Of a stretch of DNA of 39,695 bases, positions 1 through 7,758 are shown piece after piece (position 1 is the first letter of the stretch; each line of letters starts with the position of its first letter). The DNA is from a bacterium (GTDB lineage Bacteria > Actinomycetota > Acidimicrobiia > Spongiisociales > ZC4RG35): the NCBI GenBank assembly GCA_028819345.1, contig JAPPLW010000054.1, positions 1 through 39,695 on the forward strand, written 5' to 3'. Below the pieces are notes generated by a model. It was not told where the DNA came from. It worked only from the letters and a program-made list of their open reading frames with translations, and searched no databases. Made by a program: the position numbers and the translations under genes.

Positions 1-514
1 TCTCGGCGACATCTCCTCCCAAGGCAGCGGCCAGCGCCACCGCACTGGTGTCGGATCCTCCTCTGCCCAGGGTGGTGATCTCCTTGGATCGCGGATTGAC
101 CCCCTGGAAGCCGGCCACGATCACCACTTTCCCCTCCGCGAGATTGTCGGTGACCCGAGCGCCCGTAATCCCCTCTATCTTGGCGGCGCCATGGGTGTCG
201 TCGGTGAGAATCCCGGCCTGGCTGCCGGTCAGGCTGACCGCCTCCACGCCATGGGCGGCAATGGCCATGGCGGTCAAGGCAATGGAGATGCGCTCTCCTG
301 CGCTGAGCAGCATGTCCATCTCCCTGGCGGGCGGGTTGGGGTTCACCTTCTGGGAGAGGACCACCAGGTCATCTGTGGTGTCACCCATGGCGGAGACGAC
401 CACCAGGACCTGGGCGCCCGTCCGTCGGGCGCCAACCACCCGGGCGGCCACGCTTCGGATGCGGTCGGGCGTCGCGAGGGAAGACCCGCCGAATTTCTGT
501 ACGATTCGCGTCAT
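1..514 (-). CDS. lysC: Aspartate kinase, N-terminal part (cut by window edge)
   Basis: Reading the minus strand from an ATG at 514 gives an open frame to the window edge that starts [12 protein letters not shown], the ATP-binding start of aspartate kinases. The active-site stretch [10 protein letters not shown] follows, and [17 protein letters not shown] lies close to the edge. The enzyme phosphorylates aspartate, the first step toward lysine, threonine, methionine and diaminopimelate. Only the amino-acid kinase domain (about 171 residues) is visible; the C-terminal ACT regulatory domains would lie outside the window. No strong Shine-Dalgarno sequence is visible, but the start is fixed by the family N-terminus. 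It diverges from the cyclophilin gene across about 160 bases. Confidence 0.93.
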   Translation of the reverse strand, partial: MTRIVQKFGGSSLATPDRIRSVAARVVGARRTGAQVLVVVSAMGDTTDDLVVLSQKVNPNPPAREMDMLLSAGERISIALTAMAIAAHGVEAVSLTGSQAGILTDDTHGAAKIEGITGARVTDNLAEGKVVIVAGFQGVNPRSKEITTLGRGGSDTSAVALAAALGGDVAE

Positions 515-676
515 TCCAAGGAAGGGAGGGAGATCAACAACCTCATGTTACGGCCTGGCGCCCGGTCCTCAGGACCCCTTTCGCCTCGGCGGTCCATGGC
601 CGCCACCGGGTGCGTACAATGTTTTCGAAAGACCACGCCGGCGATCCGACCGATCGGCACAGGAGAGTCCTTTTAG

Positions 677-1468
677 GTGAGCAAGGCAAAGCGACAGCGT
701 CAGAAGGCCGCCAAGGCGGCGCGTCTCCAGGCGGAGCGGAAGAAGGCATCCCGGAAGGAGAACCTGAAGCGACTGGGGATCGGGGTAGCCATGGCGGTGG
801 TCTTGGTGGCGTTGCTGGTGGTCTGCACTTCGAGGGGCGATCAGCCCGACGAGGCGGCCTCCCCGGAGTTGTCCGACGATTACCAGGAATACAGGGAGAA
901 ACCCACCGCCTGCGCAGCGGAGGCGCCTCCTCCCCTGCAGGGCATGACCTTCGACAACTTCGTCACCCAGGGAATCACCCCCGACTCGTCAGTCTTCGCC
1001 CGGGTGGAGACCTCCTGTGGGACGGTGGTCATAGAACTGGACACGCGCTATGCAGCAACGGTCAATTCCTTTGTCTTCCTGGCCAGGGAGGGGTATTACG
1101 ACGGCACGGTCTTCCACCGGTTGTTGGAGGGTTTCGTCGTCCAGGGTGGCGATCCCACTGCCACCGGACGGGGAGACGCCGGATACGAGATCGCCGACGA
1201 GTTCCCACCCGAGGACTTCCGGTACCAGCGAGGAGTGGTCGCCATGGCCAACGCCGGGAAGAACACCACCGGCAGCCAGTTTTTCTGGATGCTGGATGAC
1301 GCCCCCTTCCTGAACCCGCAGTACAACGTACTGGGACGGATAGTCGAAGGCTTGGAGGTCCTGGATTCGATTGCCCAGGTGCCCACCGTCCTGTCCTCCA
1401 CAGGTGAGCAAAGCCTTCCCACCGAAGCCATCTACATCGAGTCGGTGACGATCACCGTCGAATCCTGA
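677..1468 (+). CDS. Membrane-anchored cyclophilin-type peptidyl-prolyl isomerase
   Basis: The 263-residue protein starts at GTG 677, with AGGAGA about 11 bases upstream. It has a very Lys/Arg-rich cytoplasmic N-terminus (residues 1-32), one membrane segment (about 33-50) and an acidic linker. A C-terminal cyclophilin domain follows, with the active-site run FHRLLEGFVVQGGDP and then GSQFFW. Cyclophilins catalyse cis-trans isomerisation of X-Pro bonds; the single N-terminal anchor implies action outside the membrane. A Cys (residue 50) at the end of the hydrophobic segment could be a lipobox, but the long basic N-terminus makes a simple anchor more likely. The PHP gene follows after 13 bases. 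Confidence 0.9.
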   Translation: MSKAKRQRQKAAKAARLQAERKKASRKENLKRLGIGVAMAVVLVALLVVCTSRGDQPDEAASPELSDDYQEYREKPTACAAEAPPPLQGMTFDNFVTQGITPDSSVFARVETSCGTVVIELDTRYAATVNSFVFLAREGYYDGTVFHRLLEGFVVQGGDPTATGRGDAGYEIADEFPPEDFRYQRGVVAMANAGKNTTGSQFFWMLDDAPFLNPQYNVLGRIVEGLEVLDSIAQVPTVLSSTGEQSLPTEAIYIESVTITVES

Positions 1469-1481
1469 TCGGGCCCCTGCC

Positions 1482-2348
1482 ATGGGGGTCGATCTGCACA
1501 CCCACACCACCGCCTCGGACGGCTCTGACTCTCCGGCCGAGTTGGTCTCCGCCGCCGCAGCCCTGGGATTGTCAGCGGTTGCGGTCACCGATCATGACAC
1601 GACCGAAGGGCTGGCCGAAGCGGAGGCGGCCGCTTCCCGGGCGGGGATAGAAGTGGTGAGGGGATTGGAACTGTCCCTGGAGTGGGGTCGGGGCGCCATG
1701 CACTTGCTGGTGTTACTGATCGAGGACCGCCACTATCTCTCGTCCCGGCTGGTCAGGGTGCGGGAGGGGAGGACCCGGCGCAACCTTGAAGTAGTGGAGT
1801 TGCTGCGCTCCCTGGGCATGGATGTCACCCTGGAGGAGGTGAGGGAGGAAGGAGGGTCGGGGACCATCGGGAGACCGCATTTTGCCTCCCTCCTGGTCAA
1901 GAAAGGCTACGCCCCCGACATTCCAGCAGCATTCGATCTGTACCTTGGCAGGGGGCGTCCCGCCTATGTCGAGAGATTCCGCCTCGGTCCGGCGGAGGCC
2001 ATCGCGGCGGCTCACGCCGCGGGTGGGGTGGCGGTTCTGGCCCATCCTCTCACCCTGGGGGTGGAGGGAGGCCGGCTCTCGGCTGTGCTGGAGGAACTGT
2101 CGGAGCAGGGCCTGGACGGGATGGAGGCCTACTACGGAGCGTATGATCCTCCAACCCGCCGATCACTGATCGAGTTGGCCCGGAGACACGGACTGGTTCC
2201 CTCGGGAGGTTCAGACTATCACGGGCGTTTCAAGCCGGATGTCAAGCTGGGAACGGGCAGGGGCGATCTGCTGGTGCCCGATGAGGTACTGGCCGAGTTG
2301 AGGGCGGCCGTCGCCGCGCGGCGGAGTCCCGCTCCCCACCGCGCATGA
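1482..2348 (+). CDS. PHP-domain metal-dependent phosphoesterase
   Basis: The 288-residue protein begins with the PHP metal motif DLHTHTTASDGSD (residues 4-16). It continues with VTDHDTTEG, GRPHFA, VLAHP and, near the end, GGSDYHG. These are the ordered His/Asp metal ligands of stand-alone PHP proteins of the YciV/TrpH type. Characterised members are nucleotide phosphatases or 5'-3' exonucleases acting on small RNA or pAp; which activity applies here cannot be told from sequence. The stop codon overlaps the start of murJ by four bases (ATGA), so the two are translationally coupled. Confidence 0.88.
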   Translation: MGVDLHTHTTASDGSDSPAELVSAAAALGLSAVAVTDHDTTEGLAEAEAAASRAGIEVVRGLELSLEWGRGAMHLLVLLIEDRHYLSSRLVRVREGRTRRNLEVVELLRSLGMDVTLEEVREEGGSGTIGRPHFASLLVKKGYAPDIPAAFDLYLGRGRPAYVERFRLGPAEAIAAAHAAGGVAVLAHPLTLGVEGGRLSAVLEELSEQGLDGMEAYYGAYDPPTRRSLIELARRHGLVPSGGSDYHGRFKPDVKLGTGRGDLLVPDEVLAELRAAVAARRSPAPHRA

Positions 2349-3928
2349 AAGACAGAGCGATGGGGATGGGCGCCGCGGCTCTCGTGGTATCGGGCGGAGT
2401 GCTGGTATCCAGGGTGTTGGGGCTGGGGCGAGAGACGATGTTGGCTGCTCTGATCGGAGTCAACGCGGTCGGGGATGTGTACCGAGCCGCTTTTCTGGTT
2501 CCTGATCTTCTGAACTATCTACTGGCCGGGGGGTATCTGACCATTACCTTCGTTCCCATTCTTGCCGCCCGCCTGGCCGCGGATGATCCCGAGGGCGGCA
2601 ACCGGGCGTTCGTGGCGGTCTTCAGGGTGGTGACCGGTTTGACCGTCCTTCTGACCGCGGTGCTGATGGTCTGGGCGGCCCCCCTGATCGAACTGATCTA
2701 TCCCGAGCTGTCCCCGGACCAACTGGGGGAGGTGACCCGGCTCACCCTGATAGCTCTGCCGGCCCAGGTCTTCTTCGTCGGCGGTTCGTTGCTGATGGCC
2801 TACCAGTACGCGCACCGGCGTTTTCTGGTCCCCGTCGCAGCGCCCATCGTCTACAACCTCTCCATCATCCTCGGAGGGATGACGGGCGAGATTCTTGTCG
2901 ATCCCGTGCCTGCGGACGGGTTCGTGTGGGGCGCCTTGGTGGGCGCCGCGCTCGGAAACTTCGGGATACAGTGGTTCGGAGCGCGGCGGGTGGGCCTCCG
3001 CCTGGTGAGAGGGGTTGAGTGGAAGCACCGTGCTGTCCGGACCTATCTGGCGCTGGCCGTCCCGTTGATGGTGGGCCAATCGGTGGCTGTCCTCGATGAG
3101 CAATTCGTCCGGTTCTTCGGACAGTTGACCCCCGACGGAGGAATATCGGCCCTCTCCTTCGCCCGGGTGCTGAACATGGTTCCGGTGGGAATGGTCGCTC
3201 AAGCTGCGGGGGTGGCCGCCTTTCCTTTCCTTGCCTCGCTTGCCGCGTCGGGTCGCCGTTCGGAGTTGGTAGAGACCACCTTGCGCACGGCCCGGATGAC
3301 CCTCTTCCTGGGAACCGGCGCGGCGGCGGCCGTGCTGGCGGTGGGGGCGCCCGGAGTGAGACTGGTATTCCAATGGGGCGCGTTCGGTTCCGCCGATTCG
3401 GCGGCGGTGGCTCAACTCCTGGCCATCTACGCGCTGGCGATTCCGGCTTGGGGCGTTCATCAGGTCGTCTCACGTTCCTTTTACGCCGAGCGGCGGATGT
3501 GGCCGCCGGTAGTCGTCGGTACCCTGGCCGCGGCGGCCGCCGTCCCCCTCTCTCTGGGGTTGGTGTCCCTTAGGGGAGCGAGGGGACTGGTTTGGGCCAG
3601 CGTGATCTCGGTGGGCGTCTACACCGTGGCGTTGACCCTCATCTGGTTGCGCGGTCAGGATACGGGAGGGAGGAGCTTGGCGCTGGGGCTGGCCCGGTCG
3701 CTGGTAGCCGGCGCAGCCGCGTCAGCGGCGGGGTGGATGGTGGCCGGATGGTTCTCCCGGGACCGGGCCTGGGACGTCACCGAGGCGGTGGGTGCATTCG
3801 TCGTGGGAGGTTTGGTGGTCGCGGTGGTCTTCTGGGCTGTCGCCCGGCTGTTGGGAAGCAGAGAACTGCAGGCACTATGGGAAGCGAGAAGGCAAGGCGG
3901 CGCCGACAACTCTCCCGGTACCGATTAA
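2345..3928 (+). CDS. murJ: Lipid II flippase MurJ (MviN family)
   Basis: This 527-residue integral membrane protein has about 14 hydrophobic segments. It shows the MviN/MurJ pattern: GGVLVSRVLGLGRETMLAA near the N-terminus, LLAGGYLTITFVPI, and a C-terminal half with repeated MATE-like helices. MurJ moves the peptidoglycan precursor lipid II across the cytoplasmic membrane. There is no C-terminal cytoplasmic kinase-like extension of the mycobacterial MviN kind. The start overlaps the preceding PHP gene by four bases. It converges on the GPP34 gene across 58 bases. Confidence 0.92.
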   Translation: MKDRAMGMGAAALVVSGGVLVSRVLGLGRETMLAALIGVNAVGDVYRAAFLVPDLLNYLLAGGYLTITFVPILAARLAADDPEGGNRAFVAVFRVVTGLTVLLTAVLMVWAAPLIELIYPELSPDQLGEVTRLTLIALPAQVFFVGGSLLMAYQYAHRRFLVPVAAPIVYNLSIILGGMTGEILVDPVPADGFVWGALVGAALGNFGIQWFGARRVGLRLVRGVEWKHRAVRTYLALAVPLMVGQSVAVLDEQFVRFFGQLTPDGGISALSFARVLNMVPVGMVAQAAGVAAFPFLASLAASGRRSELVETTLRTARMTLFLGTGAAAAVLAVGAPGVRLVFQWGAFGSADSAAVAQLLAIYALAIPAWGVHQVVSRSFYAERRMWPPVVVGTLAAAAAVPLSLGLVSLRGARGLVWASVISVGVYTVALTLIWLRGQDTGGRSLALGLARSLVAGAAASAAGWMVAGWFSRDRAWDVTEAVGAFVVGGLVVAVVFWAVARLLGSRELQALWEARRQGGADNSPGTD

Positions 3929-3930
3929 CA

Positions 3931-3951
3931 GGCCCACCCACAGGCTGGGCC
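3931..3951. terminator. Short inverted repeat between convergent genes
   Basis: GGCCCA (3931-3936) and TGGGCC (3946-3951) form a 6-bp stem with a 9-base loop immediately after the murJ stop and before the end of the convergent GPP34 gene. There is no T-tract, so a role as a bidirectional terminator rests mainly on position. Confidence 0.3.
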
Positions 3952-3986
3952 GATCACCGTACACCCCTCCCGGGTTCTGAGACCGA

Positions 3987-4634
3987 TCAGTACATGCGCC
4001 CGATGGAGACCGCGATCGACACTTCTATGTCGCGGATAGCCTGCACCATGGCCTGTCCGATGAGATCCATTTGGCGCACTTGGGCGATGCGCTCCGATGC
4101 CCTGTCCAGTTCATGCCTGGACAGCAATTCGTCGAAGATGCCGCATGCATCGACCAGGCAGATGAGCATCACGTCGCGGGGATCGGGGATCTCATTGCTG
4201 AAGAGCACCCCCATGAGCCGCAACTTCACCTCACGTTCGGCCGTGCCGTCGACGGTGGGGTAGCGTCTGGTGCGGAACACCCACAGAAAGCGTTCCTCCT
4301 GGCGTTCCAGAATGCCGGCGTCCACCAGTCTGGTGAGCCCCTCGGCGCGGATGGCGTCGGCGCTCTCCACTATGTGTTCCACCCAGTGACGGGTCGGGTG
4401 CGTCTCTGCCGCCGCGATGTCGGCCAGTGTGGGGTCCAAAAGGCTGTCGCCGACCGGTGTGGAGTCGACAACGACCAGGTTGTCAAGGTCGGTGTCGATC
4501 CGGTTTTCCATCGCCAAATCCATCAGGACGCCACCGGCGATGGCATAGTCCAACGCCCAGTTGGGCACCCGTACGAATTTTCCATCCTCATCACGGAGCA
4601 GGAGCAGGATGATTTCCTCGACGAATCTCAGCAT
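3987..4634 (-). CDS. GPP34 (GOLPH3/Vps74-like) family protein
   Basis: This 215-residue protein starts MLRFVEEIILLLLRDEDGK and continues with a stretch ALDYAIAGGVLMDLAMENRI. This is the characteristic N-terminal helix-hairpin of GPP34 proteins, common in Actinobacteria. Eukaryotic members bind phosphatidylinositol-4-phosphate and Golgi enzymes; the bacterial role is not established. Later pieces such as RRYPTVDGTAEREVKLRL fit the family too, and the length is normal. It stands alone, transcribed opposite to murJ. Confidence 0.85.
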   Translation of the reverse strand: MLRFVEEIILLLLRDEDGKFVRVPNWALDYAIAGGVLMDLAMENRIDTDLDNLVVVDSTPVGDSLLDPTLADIAAAETHPTRHWVEHIVESADAIRAEGLTRLVDAGILERQEERFLWVFRTRRYPTVDGTAEREVKLRLMGVLFSNEIPDPRDVMLICLVDACGIFDELLSRHELDRASERIAQVRQMDLIGQAMVQAIRDIEVSIAVSIGRMY

Positions 4635-4874
4635 TGTGCAGTCCTTCCTCCTCTAGGGCGGTACGGCGTGGTTGCGGGCCCGAGTCGGTCCGTCGCGCCG
4701 GCGGGCGGCGGATGCTCACAGTGTACCTGCGGATTCCCGATCGGCCCGACAGGTACGGGAAGGTGCGACCGGGTCGGGATCATGTTGGCCACACCGGCCT
4801 GGCGCTCGGCTCCCTGTGATTTCCTGACTGTTTGTTCCTCCGGCAGGTTCGGGAGCCTCGTCCCGGAGAGGCGA

Positions 4875-5150
4875 TCAACGCATTATTCCCCGGCGCGGAG
4901 ACGGTTGCAGCCATGGTTGCTCTGATGGTTTGGTGGGCGCCGTGTTCCCGTTCAGACCCGGGTCGGGGACCGGCAGTGTGTCCAGGGCGGTCAGTCGGCT
5001 GGCTCGCACCCATGCGGAGAGTTGTCGGTTGCCATGAGGCCGGCGCGCCCGGGCTGCTCTCTTTCTCCGTCGCATCTGCTCCATCACCGCAGAGAGCACC
5101 GCCGCCTCGTATTCTCCGGCTCCACCCTGGATTGCGAACTGTTCAATCAT
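4875..5150 (-). CDS. Probable acyl-CoA carboxylase epsilon-like small subunit
   Basis: This 91-residue protein starts inside the end of the epimerase gene (8-base overlap), so it is very likely co-translated with it. It begins FAIQGGAGEYEAAVLSAVM, has a basic middle, then SAWVRASRL. This resembles the G-x-P/E...AAL...SAW.R..RL layout of actinobacterial biotin-dependent carboxylase epsilon subunits, which stabilise the propionyl/acetyl-CoA carboxylase complex. The last 35 residues are Pro-rich and probably disordered. The link to methylmalonyl-CoA metabolism supports the call. The similarity is short, so it could be another small coupled protein. About 240 bases upstream of the GPP34 start, on the 4635-4874 side, hold no gene I can support. 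Confidence 0.55.
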   Translation of the reverse strand: MIEQFAIQGGAGEYEAAVLSAVMEQMRRRKRAARARRPHGNRQLSAWVRASRLTALDTLPVPDPGLNGNTAPTKPSEQPWLQPSPRRGIMR

Positions 5151-5568
5151 CGGGGGACTCCACCAACTCGATCAGCGTCCCGGCCAGGTCGCGGGGGTGA
5201 ACGAAAGCTATCCGGGTTCCCCCGCCTCCCGGTCGAGGCTCGGAATCGACCAGCCTTGCTCCCTGGGCTTTCAGGTGTTCCAAGGCGGCGTTGATGTTGG
5301 CCACCGCCCAGGCGAGATGATGCACCCCTTCTCCCTGTTTGGCCAGGAACCGACCCACCGGAGTTTCGGGTCCGAGCGGCTGGAGCAGCTGGATGAATGA
5401 TCCTCCCAAGGGGATCATCGCCTCCTCCACGCCCTGGGAAGCAACGGTCTCCCGGTACAGGGGAGTTATCCCGTACTTTTCCCGGTACTCGTCCAGTGCA
5501 TGGTCCAGATCATGGACAGCGATGCCCACGTGGTCGAGGTTCAGCAGTTTTATCAAGTCGCTTCCCAT
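5143..5568 (-). CDS. mce: Methylmalonyl-CoA epimerase
   Basis: This 141-residue vicinal-oxygen-chelate (glyoxalase-fold) protein carries DHVGIAVHDLDHALDEY near the N-terminus, HHLAWAVANINAAL in the middle and GTLIELVE at the C-terminus. These are the metal-binding His/Glu positions of methylmalonyl-CoA epimerase. It interconverts the (2R) and (2S) epimers of methylmalonyl-CoA, linking propionyl-CoA carboxylation to the mutase. The length is normal. The epsilon-like carboxylase protein overlaps its 3' end. The mutase and large carboxylase subunits are not in the window. Confidence 0.93.
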   Translation of the reverse strand: MGSDLIKLLNLDHVGIAVHDLDHALDEYREKYGITPLYRETVASQGVEEAMIPLGGSFIQLLQPLGPETPVGRFLAKQGEGVHHLAWAVANINAALEHLKAQGARLVDSEPRPGGGGTRIAFVHPRDLAGTLIELVESPDD

Positions 5569-5822
5569 TAGGTCCGAAAACTCTTAGACACTCGAGATGG
5601 CCCCCGGGTTACTGGACGGGCCGCAACGGTCCCTGAGGGGGGAGGGTTCCTTGCCAACTATCCTTCGTGAACGATGAGTGAGAGAAACCCGGTCATGTGC
5701 CCGGTCGCTCAGACCTCCCGGCGGCCGCCGGGTGGGAGGACTTGCAGATCTCGGGTCGGAGGAGGCAAGGGCCACCCCACAGCCCGCACCGGTTGGAGGC
5801 TCCCAGCGCCGGTAACGTCGTG

Positions 5823-6794
5823 ATGACTGTCTCGACCTTCGACCAGAATTACGCCCTCGACCTTGCCCAGGTGACGGAGCGAGCGGCGATCGCCGCCGCC
5901 CATTGGCAGGGAAGAGCTGACAAGGAAGCGGTAGATCAGGCGGCGGTGGATGAGATGCGACTGCGGCTCAACGCCATCCGACTGGACGGTGTGGTGGTGA
6001 TCGGGGAGGGTGAAAAAGACCGCGCTCCAATGCTCCACAACGGAGAGCGGGTGGGGAGCGGGAACGGCGCCCAGGTGGACATAGCGGTGGACCCGGTGGA
6101 TGGCACGGCGCTCACCGCCCGAGGCGGACCGGGCGCTCTGTCGGTGATCGCAGTCGCAGAGCGGGGGACCATGTTCTCGCCCGGCAGCCTGGTCTACATG
6201 GACAAGCTGGCTGTAGGACCGGAGGCGGCCGGGGTGATAGACCTGGAGGCGCCGGTCAAACACAACCTGGAACAGGTGGCCCGCGCCAAGGGCCTTGATC
6301 TCGACCAGTTGACGGTGATCGTCTTGGAACGTTCCCGTAATCAAGAGTACATACGAGAGATTCGCGAGGTCGGAGCCCGGATCCGCCTGATAGGAGACGG
6401 GGACGTCTCCGCCGCAATAGCGGCCGCCCGTCCCGAGACGGGTATTGATGTGCTAATGGGAATCGGCGGGTCACCCGAAGCGGTGATCGCGGCGGCGGCC
6501 ATGAGGTGCATGGGGGGAGAGATCCAGACCCGGCTGTGGGCGGGCACCGAACAGCAGCGAGAGTACGCGGCTGACCACGGTTTGGATCTGCAACGCGTGA
6601 TAACCACCCTCGACCTGGTGGGGGGAGATGAGGCCTACCTGGCGGCAACCGGGGTGACCTCCGGCGAGTTCCTGCGAGGTGTGGAGTTTGGCCATGATCA
6701 AGCCGTAACCCACAGCGTCACGATGCAGGCCAGCACCGGGGCGATCCGATACATCACCACCTACCACAGCTTGGCCCGAGAGAGGGGAGACTAG
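5823..6794 (+). CDS. glpX: Class II fructose-1,6-bisphosphatase
   Basis: GlpX dephosphorylates fructose 1,6-bisphosphate in gluconeogenesis. I place the start at ATG 5823 (protein MTVSTFDQNYALDL, 323 residues); the open frame extends upstream to 5697, but that part lacks family similarity. A GTG directly before the ATG is an alternative. The metal and substrate motifs GEGEKD (residues 61-66) and DPVDGT (90-95) are present, followed by GALSVIAVAERGTM and a C-terminal GGSPEAVIAAAA stretch. This class replaces the FbpA type in many Actinobacteria. It converges on the HAD gene, with a 104-base GC-rich gap between them. Confidence 0.93.
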   Translation: MTVSTFDQNYALDLAQVTERAAIAAAHWQGRADKEAVDQAAVDEMRLRLNAIRLDGVVVIGEGEKDRAPMLHNGERVGSGNGAQVDIAVDPVDGTALTARGGPGALSVIAVAERGTMFSPGSLVYMDKLAVGPEAAGVIDLEAPVKHNLEQVARAKGLDLDQLTVIVLERSRNQEYIREIREVGARIRLIGDGDVSAAIAAARPETGIDVLMGIGGSPEAVIAAAAMRCMGGEIQTRLWAGTEQQREYAADHGLDLQRVITTLDLVGGDEAYLAATGVTSGEFLRGVEFGHDQAVTHSVTMQASTGAIRYITTYHSLARERGD

Positions 6795-6898
6795 GCGGGA
6801 GGACCTCGGCCCCGGGCCGTCGCCGGTCAGCGCGAGACCTCGGGAGCGGTGGGCCGGCCGGAGTCGCGTTGGCGCACGGCCTGCGCTGGTCCAACCTG

Positions 6899-7570
6899 TT
6901 AAGCCTTACCGTCCAGAGAGTCCAAACCCGCTCTCCTGAGGGCCGCCAGCAGTCCGTCAGCGAAGAAGCGAGACAGATTGGCGCCGGCCCCGAGCGCCTG
7001 GTCTCCATGGTGATTGATCAGAATGCAGGTGCTCCCGGTTTCCCGGGCGGCGGCCAGATCGTCATCGGTGTCGCCCACCATCACCACCCGGTGGGGAGGG
7101 ACTCCAACGGCCGCCTCTTTGAGGTGATTGCCGAACAGCCCGACCTTGCTCCCGCCGGAGAGTCCCCGAAGGCCGTCGACTCGCGTGAAATAGTGCGCGA
7201 TGCCGAGCTCATGAACCAGGGCGTTCAAGGGATCGTGGGGATACAGCGAGAGAATCGACTGGCTGGCGCCGCTCCGGGCCACCGCCTCCAGCGCTGGCCG
7301 GGCTTCAGAGGCCAGCCTGGCGAGATGCAAGCTGGCAACGTATGACATTTCAAAGCGACTGTTGATCCTCTCCCACTCGGAGTCCGTGATGTCCCGCCCC
7401 AGGACCCGGCGGTAGAACAACGGCAACGGACGGATGAACAGCCTAATGTATTCGGACATTCCGAGCGGAGGGGCCCCTACTTCCCGCAGGGCGGCATTGA
7501 CGGCGAGGTGCACCTGTGGAAGATCGTCCCACAGCGTTCCGTTCCAGTCCCACACCACGTGATCGGCCAT
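6899..7570 (-). CDS. HAD-superfamily hydrolase, phosphoglycolate phosphatase-like
   Basis: This 223-residue protein begins MADHVVWDWNGTLWDD, a HAD motif I in which DWNGT replaces the more usual DxDGT, as in several Actinobacteria. A helical cap domain follows, then a motif III Lys in GGSKVGLFGNHLKEA and motif IV VMVGDTDDDLAAA. This layout fits small-molecule phosphatases of the Gph/PGP type; the substrate is unknown. It is transcribed leftward and diverges from the large SLH/propeller gene. Confidence 0.82.
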   Translation of the reverse strand: MADHVVWDWNGTLWDDLPQVHLAVNAALREVGAPPLGMSEYIRLFIRPLPLFYRRVLGRDITDSEWERINSRFEMSYVASLHLARLASEARPALEAVARSGASQSILSLYPHDPLNALVHELGIAHYFTRVDGLRGLSGGSKVGLFGNHLKEAAVGVPPHRVVMVGDTDDDLAAARETGSTCILINHHGDQALGAGANLSRFFADGLLAALRRAGLDSLDGKA

Positions 7571-7692
7571 ACCCTCACCGAGGATATTGCCGATTCAGGG
7601 TTTGCAAGCCACCCGATGGCGACCCCAAGAACGCCGCACCCGGTCGGAGGCTCCTTGTGGCTGCGCAGGCCCCCCTTCCTGGCACAGGACCA

Positions 7693-7721
7693 TTGGGAGA
7701 TTGGAAGCGCTGATATATGAT
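7693..7721 (+). promoter_or_regulatory. Sigma-70-type promoter for the SLH/propeller gene
   Basis: TTGGGA (7693-7698), a 17-base spacer and TATGAT (7716-7721) give a good housekeeping promoter. Transcription would start near 7728-7732, downstream of the ATG at 7717 that would open the longest reading frame. This favours the GTG start at 7759, which has GGTGGAG six bases upstream. Confidence 0.6.
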
Positions 7722-7758
7722 TGGCGCTGTCGGGTTAGGTCAATCGGTGGAGATTCAC

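Noticed and set aside
7717-7758. ATG 7717 as the start of the propeller protein
   Set aside because: It lies inside the -10 box of the best promoter and lacks a ribosome-binding site. GTG 7759 has GGTGGAG at good distance.
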